From an uncultured Clostridia bacterium (GTDB lineage: Bacteria > Bacillota > Clostridia > Oscillospirales > Acutalibacteraceae): DNA of 49,861 nucleotides. The stretch covers positions 1 through 49,861 of the forward strand of contig CAMMRL010000013.1 of assembly GCA_946499275.1 (NCBI GenBank), given 5' to 3'. The translations under genes and the position numbers were made by a program. The notes under the pieces are model-generated. The model was given only the letters and a program-made list of their open reading frames with translations, did no database searches and was not told the DNA's origin. Positions 1 to 8,513 of this stretch are shown here, piece by piece; the first letter of the stretch is position 1, and each line of letters begins with the position of its first letter.

Positions 1-40
1 CGCCCGCCCCCCCGACGCTATGAACCAACCCCTTTCCCGA

Positions 41-112
41 GGGTACCAAAAAAAAGAAGAGGGGGGGGCAAAGGGAAACCCGTCCCCCCCCGCTTTTCTT
101 TTTCCCGTACCC
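41..112 (-). terminator. Terminator with a G8/C8 stem after the aldo/keto reductase gene
   Basis: Read on the minus strand, a stem of eight G (84-91) pairs with eight C (61-68), enclosing a smaller GGG/CCC stem (73-75 with 79-81), and is followed by a T run (48-55). Outer flanks GGGTAC (42-47) and GTACCC (106-111) can also pair. It lies 37 bp past the stop codon at 149. Confidence 0.85.
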
Positions 113-148
113 GCCGAGAGCCGGCGGGCAGGCCGCCGGGTATCCGCT

Positions 149-1066
149 TTACGGCAGGACGTTGCCGGCCGCACGGTAGATTTCGTACCATTCGGCCCTG
201 GTCAGGGTGATTTCCGCCGCCCTGATGCACTCGACCAGCCGGTCGGGATTCATGGTGCCGGTCACGGGCTGCATCTTCGCCGGATGGCGGAGCAGCCAGG
301 CCATGGCGATGGTGGTGTCCGACACCCCGTACCGCCCGGCGATATCGTTAATTTTGGCGTTCAACTCCGGATACCGGTCGCTGCCCAGAAAAACGCCTCC
401 GAAAAAGCCGTACTGGAATGGGCTCCAGGGCTGGACGGTGATCTCGTTCAGCCGGCAGAAATCCAGCACGCCGCCGTCCCGGTTCACCGCCGCGTCGTTT
501 TGCATATTCACGTTGAGCCCCGCGTCGATCATCGGGGTGTACGCTGCGCTGAGCTGGAGCTGGTCGGCCACCAGCGGCCGTTTCATATACTTCTGCAGCA
601 GCTGCATCTGCATCGGGTTCTGGTTGGAAACGCCGAAATACCGCACTTTCCCCGCCGTATGGAGGGTATCGAACGCTTCGGCCACCTCCTCCGGCTCCAT
701 CAGCGCGTCGGGGCGGTGGAGGAGCAGCACGTCCAGGTAATCGGTACGCAGGCGCTTCAGGATCCCGTCCACCGAGGACAGGATATGCCCCTTGGAAAAG
801 TCGAACATCCCGGAGCGGATGCCGCATTTGGACTGCAGGAACATCGATTCCCGCAGCCGGGGGGTCATGCCGATGGAGCGGGCGAAAATTTCCTCGCTCC
901 TGCCCCCGCCGTAGATATCGGCGTGGTCAAAAAAATTGGCGCCGTGCTCCAGCGCGGTGCGGATCAGCGCTTCCGCTTCCCGGTCGGTTTTCGCCTCCAT
1001 CCGCATGCAGCCGACGGCGACTGCCGGCACCTGCAGGCCGGATTTGCCCAGTGGTACGGTTCTCAT
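149..1066 (-). CDS. Aldo/keto reductase, YdhF-like
   Basis: NAD(P)H-dependent oxidoreductase of the aldo/keto reductase superfamily, 305 aa, predicted cytosolic; substrate unknown. The AKR tetrad is visible: Asp and Tyr in the segment HADIYGGG, Lys in LQSKCG, His in LLLHRPD. The C-terminal half carries the usual SNQNP and VQPWSPFQ-type segments, and the pattern most resembles E. coli YdhF. The start at 1066 is chosen because MRTVPLG opens the family's first strand and AAGGGAG precedes it; a longer frame to 1147 adds 27 unlike residues. It is a single gene ended by a strong terminator. Family call firm, physiological role unknown. Confidence 0.9.
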   Translation of the reverse strand: MRTVPLGKSGLQVPAVAVGCMRMEAKTDREAEALIRTALEHGANFFDHADIYGGGRSEEIFARSIGMTPRLRESMFLQSKCGIRSGMFDFSKGHILSSVDGILKRLRTDYLDVLLLHRPDALMEPEEVAEAFDTLHTAGKVRYFGVSNQNPMQMQLLQKYMKRPLVADQLQLSAAYTPMIDAGLNVNMQNDAAVNRDGGVLDFCRLNEITVQPWSPFQYGFFGGVFLGSDRYPELNAKINDIAGRYGVSDTTIAMAWLLRHPAKMQPVTGTMNPDRLVECIRAAEITLTRAEWYEIYRAAGNVLP

Positions 1067-1170
1067 GGCAACGACTCCCTTCGTTTTTTGTTTGTCCGTT
1101 CCCCGCCGGGCGGTGGGGAACCAATACGGAGGATGCCGTGCGGACACCCTCCGTTGGATTCAGTAAAGCG

Positions 1171-2916
1171 TTACCAGAGCCAAAGCCCATGCCTGGTGGT
1201 AGTCGCTTCGGTGGTCGGCGTGGTCGTTGTGGTGGTCGCCTCGGTCTTTTTGGTGTTGCTCACCCGCAGGGTCACCGTGCTGCCGGGCTCCAGGTCCTTG
1301 CCCATATCGCTGACGCTTTCCACAATATCGATGTCGTACTGGTCGGAGACGACCCGCATCTCCTCCACCTTAAAGCCGAGGGCTTCCAGGTACAGCTTGG
1401 CGTGCTCGAATTTCCAGCCCACCACGTTTGGCACCGCCGTGGTTTCCGGCCCGGCGCTGATGACCACGTAAATGGTGGTGCCACCCGCCGCCGTATTTTC
1501 CTCCGACGGGGTCTGTTCCAGGATCTCGCCCATCGGGCGGCTGCTGAATTTTAGGGAATCCAGCACGATTTTCATGCTGCCGGTGAGGTCGTCGTCCTTA
1601 ATCTGATAATAATTTTTCCCGATCAAGGAGGGCACCGGGTATTCCTCCCCGGCAATCAGCGGCGAGGTGGTGGTGGTGGTGGCAACCGTCGAAGTAATCG
1701 CCGACGACGCATCGCTCGACGTGTCGTTTTTCCGAGTGAAAAGATCGGGGAACATCAAAAGCAGCACCGTACCGGCGAGAAGGAGCAGGACAATGAATAC
1801 CGCCAGCACGATCAGCAGCGCATATTTCACCCGGTTATCCTTTTTCGGCGGCTCTTCCTCTTCCGGTTCCTCCTCTTCGGACACAGCGGCGGCCGCAGCC
1901 CACACTTGCGTTTGCTGCTCGTCGTCCTTGCGCATGGCGGAAACAGCCGGCGCGGTCGCCAGCTGGTCCCGAAGCTGCTGCACGCTGGCGGTCCGCTTTT
2001 CCGGGTCCACCTGCAAGGCGTTGAACAGCGCCGCGGCCACGTAATCCGGCAGTGCCTGCGCCACGTCGGTGGGCACAAACAGGTCGTTGGAATCCTTCGC
2101 CCGGCGCGAACCTTCCGGGGGCGGGTTGCCGGTCAGGGAACGAAAAATCGTCGCCGCCAAGCCGTAAACGTCGCTGCGCGGCCCCGGTTCCCCGCCGAAG
2201 GCATACTGTTCCGGCGCGGAATATCCCGAGATAAGCTGCGGGCGCACCTCGGTGCTGACCCGGCGGGCTTCCGGCAGGCGGAAACCCTTCAACCGCAGCT
2301 TCCCGTCGTTGCACACAATCAAGTTTTCCGGGGAAATCCCCAGGTGGCAGAGCCCCGCGGAATGCAGCGAGGTCAGCGAAGCGAGCAGAGGCATAAACAG
2401 CGGCCGCAGTTCTTCCCAGCGCATCCGGCCCCCCGCTACCTTGAGACGGACTTCCAGCGTGTTCCCCTCGCAGTATTCGGATACCGTGTAGGCGGTGTTG
2501 TTCTGGTCAAAAATATCGTACACCGACACAATGGCCGAAAGTTCCCGCAGGCGGGCCAGCGTACGGGCATGGCTGCGGAATTTCTCATAATACTCGCGAT
2601 AGGTGTTCTCGCATCCGGCAATCACCGCAACCAACCCGTCGTTCGCCCGCTCGCACAGCGTGTCGGGGAAAAATTCCCGGATATATATCGACGATTTGAG
2701 CACCTGGTCAAAACCGAGGTACACCGCCATATCGCCGCTGGCTTCCAGCAGCCGGCCCACCAGATACCGGTCGGACAGCACCGTACGGACCGGCAGATAG
2801 GCCGGCGGGTTCTCCCCGTTTGCGGGATAGCCGCAGATGCCGCATTCCGTCCGTCCCTCCGGCAGAGGGTTCATACAGCCCATACAGAGTTTGTCTTGAT
2901 TCGACATGAAGGTCAC
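1171..2916 (-). CDS. Membrane PASTA protein with a degenerate Ser/Thr kinase domain (predicted pseudokinase)
   Basis: 581 aa. Order: zinc-ribbon-like cysteine pairs (C11/C14, C25/C28), a kinase-like domain at about 50-320, a Glu-rich linker, one membrane span (about 364-389), two extracellular PASTA units (about 427-488 and 494-554) and a Thr-rich tail. PASTA domains in PrkC/PknB-type kinases bind muropeptides or beta-lactams. Every catalytic motif here is altered: the glycine loop is LEASGDMAVY, VAIK is IYIR (Arg80), HRD is HLG (191-193) and DFG is GFR (211-213), while APE (234-236) and the DVYGLAAT helix remain. I infer a binding or scaffold protein that no longer phosphorylates. GTG start with AAAGGA upstream; ATG at 2907 is an alternative. 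Confidence 0.88.
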   Translation of the reverse strand: MTFMSNQDKLCMGCMNPLPEGRTECGICGYPANGENPPAYLPVRTVLSDRYLVGRLLEASGDMAVYLGFDQVLKSSIYIREFFPDTLCERANDGLVAVIAGCENTYREYYEKFRSHARTLARLRELSAIVSVYDIFDQNNTAYTVSEYCEGNTLEVRLKVAGGRMRWEELRPLFMPLLASLTSLHSAGLCHLGISPENLIVCNDGKLRLKGFRLPEARRVSTEVRPQLISGYSAPEQYAFGGEPGPRSDVYGLAATIFRSLTGNPPPEGSRRAKDSNDLFVPTDVAQALPDYVAAALFNALQVDPEKRTASVQQLRDQLATAPAVSAMRKDDEQQTQVWAAAAAVSEEEEPEEEEPPKKDNRVKYALLIVLAVFIVLLLLAGTVLLLMFPDLFTRKNDTSSDASSAITSTVATTTTTSPLIAGEEYPVPSLIGKNYYQIKDDDLTGSMKIVLDSLKFSSRPMGEILEQTPSEENTAAGGTTIYVVISAGPETTAVPNVVGWKFEHAKLYLEALGFKVEEMRVVSDQYDIDIVESVSDMGKDLEPGSTVTLRVSNTKKTEATTTTTTPTTEATTTRHGLWLW

Positions 2917-2965
2917 TCATTTCCTTTCGATCCGTCCGGCAGCGCCGCACGGCGAGTCTTCGGAT

Positions 2966-2998
2966 AGAGACCTGTTGGAAACATTCCAAACTGTCTCT
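2966..2998. promoter_or_regulatory. Interrupted dyad in the 5' untranslated region of the pseudokinase gene
   Basis: Outer arms AGAGAC/GTCTCT (2966-2971, 2993-2998) and inner arms TTGGAA/TTCCAA (2975-2980, 2984-2989) around ACA. It lies between the promoter at 3103-3131 and the start codon at 2916, so it could be an RNA hairpin or an operator. No T run follows. Confidence 0.45.
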
Positions 2999-3102
2999 CC
3001 ATTATCTATATAAAGACGGCGGCGCTTTCGCACCGGCCGTTTGCCTTCGCGGGTTTACCACTCTCCGGCCGCAGAACTCCAGAATAACAGCAGTATGATG
3101 GC

Positions 3103-3131
3103 ATTGTACTGAATATGGGAAATAAAGTCAA
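3103..3131 (-). promoter_or_regulatory. Sigma-A-type promoter for the pseudokinase gene
   Basis: Minus strand TTGACT (3126-3131), 17 bp spacer, TACAAT (3103-3108). The predicted transcript has an untranslated leader of about 180 nt that contains the dyad at 2966-2998. Confidence 0.75.
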
Positions 3132-3145
3132 GAAACACAACGCGA

Positions 3146-3164
3146 TTGTAACCGCCGGTTACAA
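3146..3164. promoter_or_regulatory. 19-bp palindrome upstream of the pseudokinase promoter
   Basis: TTGTAACC-GCC-GGTTACAA, perfect 8-bp arms, starting 14 bp upstream of the -35 box. The position fits an operator for an activator. It is also a weak hairpin 57 bp past the end of the dnaC-like gene, but without a T run. Confidence 0.5.
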
Positions 3165-3220
3165 GAATGATAAATTTTCCACCGGAAAAACGCCTGTTTG
3201 CCCGCCTTCTTCCCCGGAGA

Positions 3221-4207
3221 TCAGCGGATTTTCTGCTGGAACTTGATCTGCCGGATATCCCGACCGAGGAACGCCAGCGGCACGAAAGTGCCGATAATCC
3301 GGGAAGTGATCTGCTCCCCGTACCGCTCCATCAGCTCGTTCTGTCCCAGGTTGGTGCTGATAATGGTAGGCTTGTTCTCCAGCATACGGCTGTTGATTAG
3401 ATTATACAGGCAGGATGTGTAGAACGGGCTCGAAAAATCGGAACCGAGGTCGTCCAGGATCAGCAGGTCGCAGCCGGTCATCATCTCTTCGCTGTTCCCG
3501 TCCGCGCGGCCGAAATGCTCCCTTTCCAGCTTGTGCAGGAGCATCTGCACCGGCCCGTATACCACACCGTACCCCCGCTCGATCGCCTTGCGCGCGATGG
3601 CGAGGGAAACGTGGGTTTTCCCCGTCCCGGTCGGCCCCCGCAGCAGCAGGCTGGGGGATGCCGTGTCGAAATCCTCGGCATAGCAGCGGCAGTAGGTCAG
3701 GATTTCCTTCATCCGCACGCGGGGGACAACCCCGGTCCGGGGATCGGGCGCATCGGGATAGTAGTCCAACTTCAAGCTGTCGAAATCCGCCGCCTGCATA
3801 GAGCCGGAATAGCTCAGGCGGCGGTACGCTTCCTCCCGGAGCAAGGCACGGAAGCAGTCGCAGACATGGCCGTTGACATAGCCGGTATCCTCGCAACAGG
3901 GGCAATGGTAGCGCGGCTCAAAGTCGGCCTGCCCGGCCCCTTCTTGCGCCAGGATGGCCGCCAGTTCCGCCTGCAGCGCAAGATTCTGCGTCTTGATCTT
4001 CTCCACGGCGGCGTCCACATCCCGGCCGTCAAGCACCGCCCGCGCCACCTGAATGGCGGAACGGGCCATCTCCTGTTCGATTTCCCGCGCGCGGGGATGC
4101 CGTTCCACCACCCGCTCATGCAGGGCGGCCGCGCGGGAACGCGCGTCGGCGCGGCGCTTTTCCAGCGCCGCCATCGCGGCATCGTATACTTCCCGGCTGT
4201 ATCCCAT
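3221..4207 (-). CDS. DnaC/DnaI-like helicase-loader ATPase
   Basis: 328-aa AAA+ ATPase of the DnaC/DnaI/IstB group, expected to load the replicative helicase. An N-terminal helical part (about 1-95) is followed by a zinc-binding cluster (C102, C105, C116, C118), Walker A GPTGTGKT (191-198), Walker B LLILDDLG (248-255), a sensor-like STN segment and a C-terminal SRIIG region. It lies 55 bp downstream of the DnaD-domain gene on the same strand, the common Clostridia pairing that stands in for the DnaB/DnaD/DnaI set of Bacillus. An IstB of a transposon is less likely because no transposase is near and the DnaD partner is present. Confidence 0.88.
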   Translation of the reverse strand: MGYSREVYDAAMAALEKRRADARSRAAALHERVVERHPRAREIEQEMARSAIQVARAVLDGRDVDAAVEKIKTQNLALQAELAAILAQEGAGQADFEPRYHCPCCEDTGYVNGHVCDCFRALLREEAYRRLSYSGSMQAADFDSLKLDYYPDAPDPRTGVVPRVRMKEILTYCRCYAEDFDTASPSLLLRGPTGTGKTHVSLAIARKAIERGYGVVYGPVQMLLHKLEREHFGRADGNSEEMMTGCDLLILDDLGSDFSSPFYTSCLYNLINSRMLENKPTIISTNLGQNELMERYGEQITSRIIGTFVPLAFLGRDIRQIKFQQKIR

Positions 4208-4262
4208 GGCTTTCCCCTTTCCGTCGGATTTTCATCCGGCAACCTGTTTTATCCTGAAACGG

Positions 4263-5270
4263 TTATGGCTCTTTTTTATAAACCGGCGTGTATTCGGACA
4301 CCATCGATTCGTAGGCGTCCAGGTCGAAGGACGTTTCCTTGGCAGGCTTCCCTTTGCGCTTGCCCGCCTTCTTTTCCTGTTCCGCCAGGGCCTTTTCCAC
4401 CGTGTCCACACCGTCCATCCGCCAATGCTCCAGAATTTTATCCATATACGAGCTGTTGAACTTCCCGGTCGCTTCCCGGCACCGTTCATACGCTAAGCGG
4501 AGCAGCCCCTCGTTGACCTGCCAGTCGTACACCCAGCGCTCCGCCGCGTCCGACTGGGCGACGGTCGGGGACTGCGTGATCCCCAGCAGCGCGCTCACCG
4601 TTCCCCACGCCTGTTTACGACGCTCCAGAGAGCAAAGGTACTGCTCCGCGGCGGCGATGGTGGTAATCTCCCGGTCGGCCCAGTCCAGCGCCACTTTTTC
4701 AATATACCGCATGTGGTACTTCCCCTCGGCGACCGCGTACTCGATCACCATCAGGATCACTTCCACCGGCAGCCCGGCGGTATCGTACAAATACAACAGG
4801 GTTTCCATATCCCCCTGGGATACCGGCCGCCCCAGCCGGGCGGAAGCGGTTTCCAAAAGATATGCGAACTCCCCGCTCTCCTTCTGCCGGGCGATGACTT
4901 CCTTCATCGAAGGCTTCACCGGTTTGGGACGCGCCGCTGCGGGCGGTTTATCCTCCGGTCGGGAAGCCGGGACCGCCGGGCTGAACAGAACAGGCGCCTT
5001 TTCGGGCAGCGGCATCCCCGCCGGAAGAAAAATCCCCGTGGCGAACCAATACTGCAGCGCGTCGCTGCAGTCCGCAGGGGAAAGCCCGATCGCTGTGGAA
5101 CAGCGCACGGGATCAAAGATTCCTTTTCCCTCCCTCAGCATCCACAGCAGCACCTTAAGCTGGGCCGAACCGGCCATTTTGATATGGTCGTCCACCACCG
5201 CGGCGGGGACGGCGAAAACCTCCCCCAATACAGCGGGGTTCCATTGATACTCCATTGCGGGCAAAACCAT
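4263..5270 (-). CDS. DnaD-domain replication protein
   Basis: 335 aa. The N-terminal half (about 1-90) looks like a winged-helix domain, a proline-rich linker follows, then two DnaD/DnaB C-terminal-type helical units: one around FAYLLETASARLGRP through VALDWADREI, and a second near the end around LLRLAYERCREATG and MDKILEHW. Such proteins bind origin DNA and recruit the helicase loader. The start at 5270 has AAAGG upstream and is preferred over a frame that begins at 5369. It shares a promoter (5427-5455) with the DnaC-like gene downstream. Confidence 0.87.
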   Translation of the reverse strand: MVLPAMEYQWNPAVLGEVFAVPAAVVDDHIKMAGSAQLKVLLWMLREGKGIFDPVRCSTAIGLSPADCSDALQYWFATGIFLPAGMPLPEKAPVLFSPAVPASRPEDKPPAAARPKPVKPSMKEVIARQKESGEFAYLLETASARLGRPVSQGDMETLLYLYDTAGLPVEVILMVIEYAVAEGKYHMRYIEKVALDWADREITTIAAAEQYLCSLERRKQAWGTVSALLGITQSPTVAQSDAAERWVYDWQVNEGLLRLAYERCREATGKFNSSYMDKILEHWRMDGVDTVEKALAEQEKKAGKRKGKPAKETSFDLDAYESMVSEYTPVYKKEP

Positions 5271-5426
5271 CGCGCCTTTCTTTTCCTTCGGCCTGTCTAT
5301 GCCGGCAATACCGCCGGCCGCTTCCTTCATAAACCGCTGGGGAACCCCCGGCGGCACGGCTTTTACCATGCTTATAGCTTACACTCAAGACAGGGCGAGC
5401 CTACTTTCTCCTCTGTTAACCCTATT

Positions 5427-5455
5427 ATTATATCGAATTTCCCGCCCGGGGACAA
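5427..5455 (-). promoter_or_regulatory. Promoter for the DnaD/DnaC-like operon
   Basis: Minus strand TTGTCC (5450-5455), 17 bp spacer, TATAAT (5427-5432). It is divergent from the glpP promoter 34 bp away. Confidence 0.75.
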
Positions 5456-5488
5456 CTCTTTTTTATCGGAGGACTTCCATTTGTGCGC

Positions 5489-5517
5489 TTGCCCCGGAAG
5501 GAAATTTATGGTATAGT
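5489..5517 (+). promoter_or_regulatory. Promoter for glpP-glpK
   Basis: TTGCCC (5489-5494), 17 bp spacer, TATAGT (5512-5517). About 95 nt of AT-rich leader follow before glpP, including a small AGATT/AATCT dyad at 5587-5602 just ahead of the GGAGG ribosome binding site. Confidence 0.65.
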
Positions 5518-5618
5518 TATAGCAGAATCTTTACACAATTTTTCGTATTTTTATTGCTTAATCGTTACTATTTGTATATTTTATTTAGATTTATACGAAT
5601 CTCTGGAGGTTTCACCCT

Positions 5619-6185
5619 ATGTCCACTCCTTTTTCCACTTATCTGGGTGGCAACCCGCTGATCGCCGCCGCCAAAAACGACGAGGGGCTGGAACGCGCCC
5701 TGCGTTCCGAATGCGCCGCCGTCTTTCTGCTGTACGGTGACATCTGCACTGTCCCCGGCCTGGCCGAACAGGTTGCAAAAGCGGGGAAAACCGCTTTCAT
5801 CCACGCCGACCTGATCGACGGGCTGGCGGCGCGGGACGTGGCGGCGGATTATATCCGCAAAGCGACCAGGGCGCAAGGGGTCATTTCCACAAAACCGCCG
5901 GTGATCCGCCGCGCGCGGGAACTGGGGCTTTGCGCGGTACAGCGCTTTTTCGTGATCGACTCCATGGCGCTGGAAAACCTGCGCCGCCAGCTTGAGCACA
6001 CCCGGCCCGACGTGATCGAAATTCTGCCGGGCGTGATGCCGAAAATCCTGCGTCGGATCGTCTCCTTCACTCGGATCCCGCTGATCGCGGGCGGGTTGAT
6101 CGGGGATAAGGAGGACATTCTTGCGGCGCTGGATGCAGGGGCTGCGGCCATCTCCTCCACCAACCCGGCAATCTGGTTTTTATAA
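5619..6185 (+). CDS. glpP: Glycerol-responsive antiterminator GlpP
   Basis: 188 aa, full family length. GlpP is an RNA-binding antiterminator that, with glycerol-3-phosphate, lets transcription read through leader terminators of glycerol genes. It has a TIM-barrel-like fold; family segments seen here are FLLYGDIC near the N terminus, [34 protein letters not shown] and [12 protein letters not shown] near the C terminus. GGAGG lies 8 nt before the ATG. It is followed 55 bp later by glpK on the same strand, consistent with local control of glycerol use. No glpF lies nearby. Confidence 0.92.
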   Translation: MSTPFSTYLGGNPLIAAAKNDEGLERALRSECAAVFLLYGDICTVPGLAEQVAKAGKTAFIHADLIDGLAARDVAADYIRKATRAQGVISTKPPVIRRARELGLCAVQRFFVIDSMALENLRRQLEHTRPDVIEILPGVMPKILRRIVSFTRIPLIAGGLIGDKEDILAALDAGAAAISSTNPAIWFL

Positions 6186-6240
6186 TTTTTATAACGCTAT
6201 TTTAAACCGGCTTTTAGCCGCGGAAAGGACGGGATTTCCC

Positions 6241-7764
6241 ATGCATCCCTCTCCGGAGAAACGGTACCTTCTCGCGCTTGACCAGGGCACCACCAGCTCT
6301 CGCGCCATCCTGTTCGACACCCTTCCCGGGGAAAACGGCGGCGGGTTGCGGATTGTCGCCGCCGCGCAGAAGGAATTCACCCAGATCTACCCCCAGGCCG
6401 GCTATGTAGAACACGATGCGGAGGAAATCATCGGCTCCCAGACCGAGGTGATGAACCGTGCATTGCGGGAAAGCGGGGTTTCCGCGGCGGAAATCGCCGC
6501 CATCGGCATTACCAACCAGCGGGAAACCACCGTAGTGTGGGACAAAAAGACCGGCCGGCCGATTTACAACGCCATTGTCTGGCAGTGCCGGCGGACCGCC
6601 CCGCAATGCGAAACCATGATCGCGGACGGCTGCGAAAACTATGTGCGGGACAATACCGGGCTGCGGATCGACGCCTACTTTTCCGCGACCAAGGTGAAAT
6701 GGCTGCTCGACAATATCCCCGGCGCGCGTGAACGCGCCAAAAACGGGGAGCTGCTTTTCGGCACGGTGGATACCTGGCTGATCTGGCGGCTGACGGGCGG
6801 AAAGATCCACGCCACCGACTATACCAACGCCTCCCGCACCATGCTGTACAACATCCGCACCATGGACTGGGACGACAACATCCTGTACGAACTGGACATC
6901 CCCCGCTGCATGCTACCTCAGGTGGTCCCCTCCTCCCATATATACGGGACTACCCGGCTGGAAGGGGTGGATATCCCGATCGCGTCGGCGGTGGGGGACC
7001 AGCAGGCGGCCCTGTTCGGGCAGGCCTGCTTCGAAACGGGGGACGTCAAGAACACCTACGGCACCGGCTGCTTCCTGCTGATGAATATCGGGAAATCCAT
7101 GCGAGTCAGCGAACAGGGGATGCTGACCACCCTTTCCGCCGGATCCCGGCCGGGAAAACCGGAGTATGTGATGGAAGGCAGCGTCTTTGTCGGGGGTGCC
7201 ATCATCCAGTGGCTGAGGGACGAACTGGGGCTGATTACCAGCGCGGCGGAAAGCGAATTCTTCGCCACCCAGGTACCGGATAATGGCGGCGTAGTGGTAG
7301 TCCCCGCCTTCACCGGCTTAGGAGCCCCTCACTGGGACATGTACGCCCGCGGCGCGATTTTCGGGCTGACCCGGGGCGCAGGGCGCAACCATCTGGTGCG
7401 GGCCTCGCTGGAATCCATCGCCTTCCAGTCCCGCGACGTGGTGGACGCCATCACCGCCGACACCGGCATCCCGATCCGGACGCTGAAAGTGGACGGCGGG
7501 GCCAGCGCCAACAATTTCCTGATGCAGTTCCAGGCGGATATCCTTGGCCGAGAGGTAGTCCGCCCTTCCATCCGGGAAACCACCGCCCTGGGCGCGGCTT
7601 ATCTGGCGGGGCTTGCCTGCGGCATATGGGAAAGCGCAGAGCAGATCAAAGGCCAATGGACGCTGGAACGCCGCTTCGTCCCCGCGATGGAACGGGAAGA
7701 GCGCACCGCCCTGCTCCACCGCTGGCACCGCGGGGTGGAACGCTGCCGTGGCTGGCAGGAATAA
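6241..7764 (+). CDS. glpK: Glycerol kinase
   Basis: 507-aa FGGY-family kinase that makes sn-glycerol-3-phosphate from glycerol and ATP. Diagnostic segments: DQGTTSSR (14-21), [17 protein letters not shown], the [10 protein letters not shown] loop, NTYGTGCF, and the C-terminal [19 protein letters not shown]. The start is the ATG at 6241; a longer frame back to 6121 overlaps glpP and is not family-like. In many low-GC Gram-positive GlpK proteins an HPr-phosphorylated His sits in a loop just before [10 protein letters not shown]. Here that loop reads [14 protein letters not shown] and has no His, so direct PTS control may be missing; that comparison is from memory. Confidence 0.96.
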   Translation: MHPSPEKRYLLALDQGTTSSRAILFDTLPGENGGGLRIVAAAQKEFTQIYPQAGYVEHDAEEIIGSQTEVMNRALRESGVSAAEIAAIGITNQRETTVVWDKKTGRPIYNAIVWQCRRTAPQCETMIADGCENYVRDNTGLRIDAYFSATKVKWLLDNIPGARERAKNGELLFGTVDTWLIWRLTGGKIHATDYTNASRTMLYNIRTMDWDDNILYELDIPRCMLPQVVPSSHIYGTTRLEGVDIPIASAVGDQQAALFGQACFETGDVKNTYGTGCFLLMNIGKSMRVSEQGMLTTLSAGSRPGKPEYVMEGSVFVGGAIIQWLRDELGLITSAAESEFFATQVPDNGGVVVVPAFTGLGAPHWDMYARGAIFGLTRGAGRNHLVRASLESIAFQSRDVVDAITADTGIPIRTLKVDGGASANNFLMQFQADILGREVVRPSIRETTALGAAYLAGLACGIWESAEQIKGQWTLERRFVPAMEREERTALLHRWHRGVERCRGWQE

Positions 7765-8003
7765 GGCGCTATTAGGATGCACAAGCGGTCTCGGTCGGAT
7801 TGGCCGTCCCGCCCGACAGCGATACATACAGGGGAATTCCAAAAGCATACGGATAGTTAAGCCGTCAACCGGCAAGGTAAAGACCATCGCCCATCCGCGG
7901 GTTCCGTCGCCTGCGGCGTCCTTTTCCCGGACGCCTGCCTATGGGTGCGGGGCTCCGCTGTATCTGTAAACCATACGTTGAAATGAGAAAGGAGCGGTCC
8001 GGT

Positions 8004-8375
8004 ATGTTGAGCGAGACACCCTTGCTGCTGTTGGACAACAGCACCATGAATTCCGTCGTCAATCAGGGGGAATTCAAATCCACCAACCTCTCGTTTGAGG
8101 AGGCCACGGCTATCCTGGAAATGCACGGGGACGACGTGCTGCAATGTTTCTCGGATTTCAGCCTGGAAAGCATCATCTTCCCCACCATCGGCATTGCGGA
8201 TAAGCAATATGTCCACAAACATATCCGCAATATGCGGCCCGGGCAGGACGCCATCGTATTCAAGCTGTATATCGCCCCTTCCGAAACCCAGCCGGTGATC
8301 CATGTGGAAGGGGTCGAAGCCAAAAAGATCCAAAACGTGTACGCCTATTGCCAATTCCTGTCCCGTGTAAAATAA
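8004..8375 (+). CDS. Unrecognised 123-aa protein
   Basis: I do not recognise this family. The protein is probably cytosolic: no signal peptide or membrane span, mixed alpha/beta composition, with a hydrophobic first strand (PLLLLDNS), a central FSLESIIFPTIGIADK segment and a C-terminal strand region DAIVFKLYIAP. The start at 8004 has AAAGGAG upstream. It lies 239 bp after glpK and ends in a strong terminator, so it may be expressed alone or by read-through from glpK. Base composition matches the neighbours. Coding status is supported by the ribosome binding site and terminator rather than by homology. Confidence 0.7.
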   Translation: MLSETPLLLLDNSTMNSVVNQGEFKSTNLSFEEATAILEMHGDDVLQCFSDFSLESIIFPTIGIADKQYVHKHIRNMRPGQDAIVFKLYIAPSETQPVIHVEGVEAKKIQNVYAYCQFLSRVK

Positions 8376-8385
8376 CCACATCCGC

Positions 8386-8431
8386 AAAACCGCCCCGATC
8401 CCGGCTATGCCGGCTCCGGGGCGGTTTTTTT
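8386..8431 (+). terminator. Terminator after the 123-aa gene
   Basis: GC-rich stem CCGCCCCG...CGGGGCGG with inner CCGGC/GCCGG pairing, followed by seven T (8425-8431). Confidence 0.9.
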
Positions 8432-8513
8432 ATCGCTTTGCCGCGCGGTACACGCCGTCCCGGCCGGGATGGTGGCCCGCTGAGGGAAAGCCACTGTACA
8501 GACGTTTCCTCTG

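Noticed and set aside
20-1471. 483-aa open frame on the plus strand
   Set aside because: Antisense to the aldo/keto reductase and pseudokinase genes, no ribosome binding site, Arg/His-rich composition typical of GC-rich shadows.
3221-4207. IstB transposition helper
   Set aside because: No IstA-like transposase nearby and the DnaD-domain partner supports a replication role.
8004-8375. Relationship to DUF1874/viral ring nucleases
   Set aside because: A loose resemblance in strand order only; the conserved His of those proteins is not in place.
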